Assembly: GCA_016716425.1 (NCBI GenBank)
Contig: JADJWJ010000003.1
Location: 1 to 23,448, forward strand
Origin: Betaproteobacteria bacterium
Lineage (GTDB): Bacteria > Pseudomonadota > Gammaproteobacteria > Burkholderiales > Casimicrobiaceae
DNA: 23,448 bases
Direction: 5' to 3'
Shown piece by piece: positions 9,311 through 16,846 of the stretch (its first letter is position 1; every line of letters begins with the position of its first letter). A program made the position numbers and the translations under genes. The notes beneath the pieces are model-generated. The model had not been told where the DNA came from. It saw nothing but the letters and a program-made list of their open reading frames with translations, and searched no databases.

Positions 9311-10682
9311 CCTCGCCGTCCGCGCCGAAGGCGTGGCGAAGAGCTTCCGGCTTTTCGCTAAGCCGCGCGACCGGCTGAAGCAACTGCTGCTGGGCGGCCG
9401 GCGCAGGTACTACCAGGAGTTCTGGGCGCTGCACGACGTGTCGTTCGAGGTCGTACGCGGCGAGACCGTCGGCATCATCGGGCGCAACGGCTCCGGCAAG
9501 TCCACGCTGCTGCAGATCGTGTGCGGAACGCTGAAACCGACGGCGGGCCGCGTCGAGACGCACGGGCGCATCGCGGCGATGCTCGAGCTGGGCGCCGGCT
9601 TCTCTCCGGAATTCTCCGGCCGCGAGAACATCTTCCTCAACGGCTACATCGTCGGCCTGACGCAGCAGCAGATCGAGGCGCGGTACGACGCGATCTGCGC
9701 GTTCGCCGACATCGGCGAATTCATCGAGCAGCCGATCAAGACCTACTCGACCGGCATGGCGGTGCGCCTCGCGTTTGCCGTGATGGCGCACGTCGACGCC
9801 GACATCCTGGTCATCGACGAGGCGCTGGCGGTGGGCGACGCGCGCTTCGTGCAGAAGTGCATGCGCTTCCTGCGCGAATTCAAGGAGCGCGGCACGCTGC
9901 TGTTCGTCAGCCACGACACGACCGCGGTGGCCAACCTGTGCGATCGCGTGCTGTGGCTCGACGGCGGCCGCGCGAAGGCCATCGGCCCGGCCAAGCACGT
10001 GTGCGACCTGTACCTCGAGAACCTGTTCGAATCGGTCCAGGGGGCCTCGCGCGACGCGGTGCCGGTCGCTGCAGCCGCGGGCGCGACCGCGTCGGCCGCG
10101 CCTGCCCGCGACCAGCGGCTCGACATCCTGCAGGCGTCGCCGTATCGCAACGACATCGAGATCTTCGAGTTCCACCGCGAGGCGGCGTCGTTCGGCAAGC
10201 GCGGCGCGCGCATTGCCGACGTGCGCTTCGAGCACCGGGACGGCGAGCGCCTGGCGTGGGCCGTTGGCGGCGAGACCGTCGTCGTCGCGATCGACATCGA
10301 GGCGTCCGCGCCGATCGCGAGCCCGATCGTCGGCTTCCTCGTCCGCGACCGGCTCGGCCAGAACGTGTTCGGCGACAACACGTTCCTGACCACGCAGGCG
10401 TCGCCGTTCTCGCTCGCCGCCGGCGACGTGGCGACGGCGCGCTTCGAGTTCGACCTGCCGCTGCTGCCGCCCGGCGACTACTCGATCGCCGTGGCGGTCG
10501 CCGACGGGCGGCAGGACGACCACGTCCAGCACGAGTGGATCCACGACGCGCTGACGTTCCGCGTCGAGACGAGCAGCGTCCGCCACTCGCTGGTCGGCCT
10601 GCCGATGCGGTCGATCCACTTCGACCGGGTCGCGCGACCGACGACTGCGCCCGGCGTTGCGGACGCCACGACGCGGACATGA
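9300..10682 (+). CDS. ABC polysaccharide transporter ATPase with Wzt-type C-terminal cargo domain
   Basis: 460 residues. The nucleotide-binding domain (about 5-245) has Walker A GRNGSGKST (61-69), the variant signature TYSTGM (148-153), Walker B ILVIDE (169-174) and the switch histidine in SHD (H205). After a linker, residues about 285-435 form a beta-rich domain like the Wzt C-terminal domain (VRFEHRDGERLAWAVGGETV, FLVRDRLGQNVFGDNT, LPPGDYSIAVAVADG). In E. coli O8/O9a, Wzt uses this domain to bind the modified non-reducing end of the finished O-chain, so export depends on a cap. Capsule ATPases (KpsT) lack it. This favours an O-antigen-like, end-capped glycan. It overlaps the permease by 11 nt and the next gene by 4 nt (ATGA). 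Confidence 0.93.
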   Translation: MPSDLAVRAEGVAKSFRLFAKPRDRLKQLLLGGRRRYYQEFWALHDVSFEVVRGETVGIIGRNGSGKSTLLQIVCGTLKPTAGRVETHGRIAAMLELGAGFSPEFSGRENIFLNGYIVGLTQQQIEARYDAICAFADIGEFIEQPIKTYSTGMAVRLAFAVMAHVDADILVIDEALAVGDARFVQKCMRFLREFKERGTLLFVSHDTTAVANLCDRVLWLDGGRAKAIGPAKHVCDLYLENLFESVQGASRDAVPVAAAAGATASAAPARDQRLDILQASPYRNDIEIFEFHREAASFGKRGARIADVRFEHRDGERLAWAVGGETVVVAIDIEASAPIASPIVGFLVRDRLGQNVFGDNTFLTTQASPFSLAAGDVATARFEFDLPLLPPGDYSIAVAVADGRQDDHVQHEWIHDALTFRVETSSVRHSLVGLPMRSIHFDRVARPTTAPGVADATTRT

Positions 10683-11671
10683 CGTCACGCTGCGTCGTGT
10701 GCGGCGCGGAGGGCCTCGTCGACGTCGACGTGCTGTCGCCTGCGCTGATCGCCGAGTGGGGCCTCGCGCCCGACGAAGTCGCCTGCGTGAACCGGCAGCA
10801 GGGACGGCACTGTCCGCGCTGCCGCAGCACGCTGCGCTGCATGGCGCTCGCCACGGCAATCCTCCGTTTCGCCGGCGCCGCAGGCACGTTCGCGGAGTTC
10901 GCGCGCACCGGCGCGGCGCGGCGGCTCTCCGTGCTCGAGATCAACGAGGCGGGGGGCGTTTCGGCGTACCTCGCGCAGCTGCCGCGGCGCGTGTTCGCGC
11001 AGTTTCCGCAGTTCGACATGCAGGCGCTGCCGCACGCCGACGGCGCGTTCGACCTCGTAGTCCACTCGGACACGCTCGAGCACGTGCCCGACCCGGTACG
11101 CGGCCTCGCGGAGTGCCGGCGCGTGCTGCGCGACGGCGGTGCGTGCGTGTTCACCGTGCCGATGGTCGTCGGCCGGCTGACGCGCAGCCGCGCGGGCCTG
11201 CCCGCCTCGTATCACGGCACGCCCGCGGATGGTGACGGCTACCTCGTCCACACGGAGTTCGGCGCCGATGCGTGGCGCTGGCCGCTCTCCGCGGGCTTCG
11301 CCGAGTGTCGCGTCGTGGCCATCGAGCCTCCCGCGGCGCACGCCTGGACGGCGATCCGAGGGTTGAGGGGCGGTTTCCGGGGTGCGGGGGGGCCGCTGCC
11401 GCCCGCGGGGCCGCGGGGGCCGCGCGGCGCGGGGACAACGGGGAGCTCCGCTAGGCGTTCTCCCGCAGCCACTGCGCCAGCGCAGCCACGGGCGCCGCGT
11501 CGTCGAAGATGCGCGCCCCCGCCGCGAGGATGCGGCGGGACACCTCGTCGCGCCGCGCCCGGTCCGTCGCCAGCGCCGCGGCGATCCGCACGTAGTCGTC
11601 CTCGTCGCGCGCGACGCACGCGTCGACCCCCATCAGACGCAGCATGCCGGCGCTCTGCCGCCCGCGCATGA
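10679..11671 (+). CDS. Zinc-ribbon SAM-dependent methyltransferase, 3' end uncertain
   Basis: It starts at ATG 10679, overlapping the ATPase stop (ATGA). C5, C8, C45 and C48 form a zinc-ribbon-like N-terminus. A class I methyltransferase core follows: VLEINEAGGVSAYL (85-98, a diverged SAM motif without the usual GxG), FDLVVHSDTLEHVPDP (124-139) and LRDGGACVFTVP (150-161). Recognisable sequence ends near residue 228 (about 11363). The frame then stays open through a very G/C-rich low-complexity stretch with a G7 run, and 221 nt into the opposite-strand gene that ends at 11451, stopping at 11671. The native stop is probably near 11363-11454 and hidden by an indel. The position next to a Wzt-like ATPase suggests glycan methylation, which is inferred. 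Confidence 0.65.
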   Translation: MTSRCVVCGAEGLVDVDVLSPALIAEWGLAPDEVACVNRQQGRHCPRCRSTLRCMALATAILRFAGAAGTFAEFARTGAARRLSVLEINEAGGVSAYLAQLPRRVFAQFPQFDMQALPHADGAFDLVVHSDTLEHVPDPVRGLAECRRVLRDGGACVFTVPMVVGRLTRSRAGLPASYHGTPADGDGYLVHTEFGADAWRWPLSAGFAECRVVAIEPPAAHAWTAIRGLRGGFRGAGGPLPPAGPRGPRGAGTTGSSARRSPAATAPAQPRAPRRRRCAPPPRGCGGTPRRAAPGPSPAPRRSARSRPRRARRTRRPPSDAACRRSAARA

Positions 11672-13547
11672 AGCGGCCGGGCAGCGTGACGAGCGGCAGC
11701 CCGCACGCCAGCGCGTCGAGGCTGGTGTTGCCGCCCGACCAGTGGAGCGTGTCGAGCATCACGTCGCACAGCGTGTTGACGCGCAGGTAGTCGTCGTGCC
11801 CGCACTGCGGCAGAAGGCGCACGCGCTCCGGCGCGATGCCCGCGGCCGCGAGGCGTGCCGAATACGCCGCCGTGAGCCGCGGATCGCGGCCTTCGAAGCC
11901 GACCAGCAGCGCGTCCGGCACCGCGGCGAGCGCGCGCGCGAACAGCGCGTCGTTGTCCGGATGGATCTTGAACAGCGACTGCGGGCACAGCAGCAGCGGC
12001 GCGCCGTCCGGCAGGCCGAAGCGCGCGCGCGTCGCGTCGGGCGGAACCTCGGGCGCGCGGTAGCAGGTGCCGATGCCCGGCAGCGTCACCAGCCGCTCCG
12101 TGTAGTGCGCGGCGCCGTCCGCCGGTTCCATCGCGGCCACGGACAGGAACACGTCGACGGTTGCGTGGCCGGTGGTCACCGGATGGCCCCATGCCGCGCA
12201 CTGCAACGGCGCCAGGCGCAGCGCGGCGAGCGCGAACGTGACGGTGCCCATTCCGAGTTCCGGGTACACGAGCACGTCGAGCGCGTCGGCGCGAATGCGC
12301 GGCGCCACCTGCGACGGCCGCCACCACGGGCAGTGGCGGAACGTGTCGGCGCGCTGCGCCAGCCGCTGCGCGAGCGCGTCCACCCCCGGCAGCAGGTGAT
12401 AGACGTGCACGTCGAATTCCTCGCGCGGAAGCGCGGTGATCCAGCGCTCGAAGTAGCGGCCGGCGGTGCCGTCGCGGAAGAACGCCGACGCGAAGCCGAT
12501 CTTCACGCGTGCGCCGCCGCGCACCCGCGCCGCCAGCGGCCGCCGCCACCCGGGCGCGCGCGCGTCGACGAGGCCGGCGGCGATGCCGGCGAAGCCTGCC
12601 TGCAGCACCTTGTCGTCGCCACCCTGGTAGGCGAGCAGGAAGTTGGTCCACCGCAGCTCGTCCAGCAGCCGGTCGGCGGAGAGTGCCGCCGCGCGCGCGG
12701 GTGCCTCGGCCTCGACGCGCGCGAGCCCGTCCGCGAACGCCGCGCGCGCCGCCGCGACGGCCGCCGCGCTGCCGGGCACCATCGGCAGCGTCAGCCACTG
12801 CCCGAAGAGCGCGCGCAGCAGCTTCGGGTCGCGCATGCCCGCCTCCGCAAACGCCGCGCGCGCACTCGTGAGGTCGTCGGCCTCGGCCAGCGTGCCTCCG
12901 AGCTGCAGCATCGCGTTGGCGTCGCGCGGGTCCAGCGTGCCCGCGCGCGCGAACAGCTCCGCGGCGCCCGCGAGATCGCCGCGCTCGCGCAACAGTCCCG
13001 CCAGCGTGGTCACCGCGCCGCGCTGGTTCGCGTCGAGCGCCAGTGCACGGCGCAACGCGGCCTCCGCGCGCGCGTCGTCGTCGGTCTCGCGCGCGAGCGC
13101 CCCCAGGTTCGACCACGCGAGCGCGTAGCCCGGATCGGAGGCCACCGCGCGGCCGGCCGCGCGCGCAGCGTCGGCGACGCGCCCCGCCGCGCGCAGCGCG
13201 TTGGCGAGGTTGTTCCACGCGCGCGCGTAGCCCGGATCGACGCGCGTCGCGTGGTCGAACGCGGCCGCCGCGCGGTCGGCGAGGCCGGCGTCGGCGGCGA
13301 CCAGGCCGAGCTCGTTCCACACGCGCGCCTGGTTGGGGTCGAGGGCCAGCGCGCCTTCGAGATCGGCGATCGCCTGCCGCAGGTCGCCCTGCGCCTCGTG
13401 CGCGCGGGCGCGCAGGACGAAGGCCGCCGCGCGATCCGGCGTGGCGAGCGCCGCGTCGCGCAGCACGTCGTCGGCAAGCGCGCGCGCGCCGGCGGCGTCG
13501 CCGGCGGCGAGCCGCGACTGCACGGCGGCGAGGCGCGGGTCGGGCAC
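11451..13547 (-). CDS. TPR protein with GT41 (O-GlcNAc-transferase-like) domain, 698 aa
   Basis: GTG 13547 (VPDPRLAAVQ) is the first start after the upstream stop at 13553, leaving a 5-nt gap. No Shine-Dalgarno is evident, so translation is probably coupled. About six TPRs span residues 40-245. The GT41 catalytic region spans about 348-698: KIGFASAFFRDGTAGRYF, WGHPVTTGHATVDVF (453-467), LFKIHPDN (525-532, matching the OGT catalytic lysine region), and MLDTLHWSGGNTSLDALACG (597-616). Where its neighbour and OGT carry Asn-His (human H498), this protein has Asp-Gly (D359-G360). GT41 enzymes transfer sugars, often GlcNAc, from UDP donors to Ser/Thr of proteins. Substrate is unknown, and activity is uncertain given the missing histidine. 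Confidence 0.88.
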   Translation of the reverse strand: MPDPRLAAVQSRLAAGDAAGARALADDVLRDAALATPDRAAAFVLRARAHEAQGDLRQAIADLEGALALDPNQARVWNELGLVAADAGLADRAAAAFDHATRVDPGYARAWNNLANALRAAGRVADAARAAGRAVASDPGYALAWSNLGALARETDDDARAEAALRRALALDANQRGAVTTLAGLLRERGDLAGAAELFARAGTLDPRDANAMLQLGGTLAEADDLTSARAAFAEAGMRDPKLLRALFGQWLTLPMVPGSAAAVAAARAAFADGLARVEAEAPARAAALSADRLLDELRWTNFLLAYQGGDDKVLQAGFAGIAAGLVDARAPGWRRPLAARVRGGARVKIGFASAFFRDGTAGRYFERWITALPREEFDVHVYHLLPGVDALAQRLAQRADTFRHCPWWRPSQVAPRIRADALDVLVYPELGMGTVTFALAALRLAPLQCAAWGHPVTTGHATVDVFLSVAAMEPADGAAHYTERLVTLPGIGTCYRAPEVPPDATRARFGLPDGAPLLLCPQSLFKIHPDNDALFARALAAVPDALLVGFEGRDPRLTAAYSARLAAAGIAPERVRLLPQCGHDDYLRVNTLCDVMLDTLHWSGGNTSLDALACGLPLVTLPGRFMRGRQSAGMLRLMGVDACVARDEDDYVRIAAALATDRARRDEVSRRILAAGARIFDDAAPVAALAQWLRENA

Positions 13548-13552
13548 GCGCG

Positions 13553-16500
13553 TCAGCCGAGTGCCCCCGGCCCGAGCGCGCGCAGGTAGGCAGCCTCCAG
13601 GTTGCGCGTGTGCTGCGCCATATCGACGAGCGGCGACCCGGCGAGCCCCTTCGCGATCGCGGCGCGGACCGCGGTGCGGAACACGGCGTCGTCGGCCAAC
13701 CGGACCGCGATGGCGACGTAGTCGTTGCCGGTGGCGGCGATCGTCGCGTCGACGCCGAGGTTCTCGAGGATCGAATACGACGTGCGCTCGCCGTGACGGC
13801 GGCCGACGAGCGTCACGACGGGGACCTGCATCGCGAGCGCCTCCATGGTCCCGTTGACGCCGCCGAACGGAAGCGTGTCGAGCACGAAGTCGACCAGGTG
13901 GTAGCGGGCCTGGTTTTCCGCGTCGTCGCGGCCCTGCGGCAGGAACAGCAGCCGCTCCACGCCGATCTCCGCCGCGGCGGCGAGCCGGACGTACGCGTCG
14001 CGCAGCGCGGGATTGGCCGGCGAGAACGCGAGCTTCGCGCGCGGGATGCGCGCGAGTACGTCGCGCCACAGGCGCAGACAGCGGCGCGACAGCTTCAACG
14101 GATTCACGAACGCGCCGATCACGATCGCGTCCGGCGCGATGGCCAGGCGCGCCCGCTCGAACGGGTGCTGCGCGGCGGGCGGCACGCTCCGGTACGGAAA
14201 CACGCAGCCGTCCATCACGAGCATGCGCTCGATCTGGAACGCCTGGCTCTCGGGCACGTCGGCGTAGCGGTCGGTCAGCTTGTAGTCGATCGCCGAGAGG
14301 CCGACGGTGCCCGCGCTCGCCACGTGCGTGATCTGCACGCGCGCGGGCTTGTGCGCGAGGATGCCCGGCCGGGCGCCGCGCGTGTGCGTCGACAGGTCGA
14401 CGAGGAGGTCGAGGTCGTCGACCGCGATCCGCGCGGCCGCGGCAGCGTCGTCGAGCGCTGCAACCACGTCGAAGCGCGTTCCGGCGGCCGCGAACTTCTC
14501 CGTCCACTCGTCGCGGACCGCCGATGTGGAATAGAAGTAGAGATCGAAGCGCGCGCGGTCGTGGTGCGCGACGACCGGCCACATCATCTTGCCCATCACG
14601 TGGTTGCGCAGGTCCGCCGACAGGTACCCGAGGCGCACCGGGCCCGGGCGGCGGGCCGCCGGCGGCGGCAGCGGCGCTCCGTGCAAACGCCGCGAAACGG
14701 CGTCGTACGCCTGCGCGTAGCGCAGCGTCGTCGCGGGCTCGACGTCGAAGAACAGCAGCAGGTACAGGAGCTCTTCCAGCGCGTCGGCCAGCGCCTCGTC
14801 GCCATCCGCCTTGAACTCGTCCCGGCGCAGGCCGTCGAGATAGCGGTCGAGGCGCGCGAAGTCCGCCCGGTACTGGCACGCCTCGAGCGCGTACACGGCG
14901 AGCGCCAGCGCCGTCGGGCAGCGCGCCTCGAACGCGCGGAAGTTGGCCTGCCACGCGTCGATCTGCCCGTCGGCGAACAGCGCCTCGCCGAGGTTCTTGT
15001 ATGCGGCAGCGTGCGCAGGGTCGCCGGCGAGCGCGTTGCGGTATGCGGCGATCGCGGCGCGGTGGTTGCCCTGCTGCTGGAACAGCACGCCGAGGTTGAA
15101 GTCGGCGGCCGCCATGTCCGGCGCGAACGTCAGCGCACGCTGGTACGCCCGGGCCGCGCCGGTCGCGTCGCCTGCTCGCTGCAGCGCGACGCCGTGGTCG
15201 AAGTGGAGCGCGGCGTCCGCCGGCGCCAGCGCCAGCGCGTGGGCGAACGCAGCGGCGGCGCCTGCCCCGTCGCGCCGCGCGAGTTGCGCCCGGCCGCTCA
15301 TGCGCCACAGCGCGACATTGCCCGGCGAGCGCGCGAGGCCGTCGCCGGCGATGCGCGCGGCCTCGTCGGCCGCGCCGCGCGCGAGCGCCAGTTCGGCGGC
15401 GGCGAGCCGCGCCTCGACGAATTCGGGCGCGGCCGCGATCGCGGCCGCATATGCGGCGGCCGCGCGGTCGACCTCGCCCTGCGCGCGCGCGACCTCGCCC
15501 GACAGGTGCAGCGCCGGCGCGAAGCCCGGCTGCACGGAGAGAATGCCGACGTACGCGGCGTCGGCGCGCGCGAGGTCGCCCTCCCGGTGCGCGAGCACGG
15601 CGGCATCCCACTGCGCCGCAAGCTCCGCCGCGGGGTACGGACACCCGCGCTCCGCGGCAACCGCGTCGCGCAACTGCGCGAGGGCCTCGACGAGGTCGCG
15701 GCCGTCCGCGATCGCCCGCTGCACGAGCGGCTCCCGGTGCGCCGGCTCGCCCGCGGCGAGGCTCCACGTCGCGCGCGCCGGACGCGCGGCCAGCATGCCG
15801 ACGACGTCGGCGGCAAGTCCGGCGCCGTCGACGAGCACGTCGCAGTCGCGGGCCGCGAGGACCCTCGCCGCTGCGGCGTCGGCATGCTCCGGCAGGGCGA
15901 CGCACGGCGCGCCGGCAAGCGGCGTGTCCGCGAGCGCCGCGCGTACCGCGGCAACGTCGGCCGGACACAGCACGACGTGATCGAGCCCGGTGTCCGTTCC
16001 CGCAGGCAAGGCTGCCAGCGCGGCGCGCCAGCGCGGCCACGCCGGCCCGGAGGGCGCCGGCGGGATCCACGCGATCCGCACGTCGACGCCGGCCGTCCGC
16101 CGCGGCCAGAGCAGGGGTACCGGCGGCGGCGGCAGCATCGCGCCCAGCGCGCTGTAGGCAGCGGCGAGGCGCGCCGCCGTCGGCGCGTCGCGCGTGTGCA
16201 GCGCCAGGGCGAGGCGCCGCGCAGCGTCGAGATCGGACAATGTGAAGCGGCGCGCCGCGATCGCGTCGGGAACGGACACGCCGCGCTCGGCGAGCGCCGC
16301 CGCGAGCGGCAGCGGCAGTGTCGATGCGTGCGGCGCGAGCGCGGCCGCCAGCGCTTCGGCCGGCTCGCCGGCCGTCGCGCCGGCGAGCGCCGCGGCCAGC
16401 GCCGTCGCGAGCGCCGGGGCGTGCGCGGGCGTTGCATCGACGGCGACCTGCGCGGCGGCGGCGGCGAGCGCGGCGGCATCGCCAAGTGCCGCTCCCGCCA

Positions 16501-16846
16501 CCGCCTGCGTGAGCTTCGCGCGCGCATCCTCCGGCGCCGCCGCGACCGCCTCGCGCGCGGAGTCGAGCGCCGCCACGAAATCGCCGCGCGCGAACGCCGC
16601 CTCGGCCAACGCGAGCCGCGGCGGCGCGAACGCGCGGTCGAGCTTCGCGGCCGCCCGCCACGCGCGCTGCGCGTCGTCGGCGAGGCCCAATTGCCACAGC
16701 GCTTCGCCCAGGTGGAAGTGCGGCAGCGGCGAGCGCGGGTCCTCGCGCGCCGCGCGCCGGAAGCACGGCAATGCATCGGCCGGCCGTCCCTCCTGCTGGT
16801 GCGCGCGGCCGCGCAGCACCCAATCGGCAAACGCGTTCGCGGCCAT
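13553..16846 (-). CDS. Large TPR protein with a half-GT41 segment and a full GT41 domain, 1097 aa
   Basis: ATG 16846 (MAANAFADWVL) overlaps the upstream stop by one base (TGATG). Order: TPRs at about 5-110; an Ala-rich linker; residues 254-372, which mirror the N-terminal half of the GT41 domain; a second TPR array at about 410-640; a helical linker; and a complete GT41 domain at 737-1095. The full domain has VRLGYLSADLRNHVMGK with the expected histidine (H749), DLLVDLSTHTRG (812-823), FVNPLKLS (913-920), and DFVLDTLPFGGVNGTMEALA (986-1005). The inner half-domain keeps DVLVDGAGLAADVVGMLAARP (336-356) but lacks the histidine site and the whole second lobe. A soluble glycosyltransferase is predicted, with the half-domain perhaps structural. 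The target is unknown. Confidence 0.88.
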   Translation of the reverse strand: MAANAFADWVLRGRAHQQEGRPADALPCFRRAAREDPRSPLPHFHLGEALWQLGLADDAQRAWRAAAKLDRAFAPPRLALAEAAFARGDFVAALDSAREAVAAAPEDARAKLTQAVAGAALGDAAALAAAAAQVAVDATPAHAPALATALAAALAGATAGEPAEALAAALAPHASTLPLPLAAALAERGVSVPDAIAARRFTLSDLDAARRLALALHTRDAPTAARLAAAYSALGAMLPPPPVPLLWPRRTAGVDVRIAWIPPAPSGPAWPRWRAALAALPAGTDTGLDHVVLCPADVAAVRAALADTPLAGAPCVALPEHADAAAARVLAARDCDVLVDGAGLAADVVGMLAARPARATWSLAAGEPAHREPLVQRAIADGRDLVEALAQLRDAVAAERGCPYPAAELAAQWDAAVLAHREGDLARADAAYVGILSVQPGFAPALHLSGEVARAQGEVDRAAAAYAAAIAAAPEFVEARLAAAELALARGAADEAARIAGDGLARSPGNVALWRMSGRAQLARRDGAGAAAAFAHALALAPADAALHFDHGVALQRAGDATGAARAYQRALTFAPDMAAADFNLGVLFQQQGNHRAAIAAYRNALAGDPAHAAAYKNLGEALFADGQIDAWQANFRAFEARCPTALALAVYALEACQYRADFARLDRYLDGLRRDEFKADGDEALADALEELLYLLLFFDVEPATTLRYAQAYDAVSRRLHGAPLPPPAARRPGPVRLGYLSADLRNHVMGKMMWPVVAHHDRARFDLYFYSTSAVRDEWTEKFAAAGTRFDVVAALDDAAAAARIAVDDLDLLVDLSTHTRGARPGILAHKPARVQITHVASAGTVGLSAIDYKLTDRYADVPESQAFQIERMLVMDGCVFPYRSVPPAAQHPFERARLAIAPDAIVIGAFVNPLKLSRRCLRLWRDVLARIPRAKLAFSPANPALRDAYVRLAAAAEIGVERLLFLPQGRDDAENQARYHLVDFVLDTLPFGGVNGTMEALAMQVPVVTLVGRRHGERTSYSILENLGVDATIAATGNDYVAIAVRLADDAVFRTAVRAAIAKGLAGSPLVDMAQHTRNLEAAYLRALGPGALG

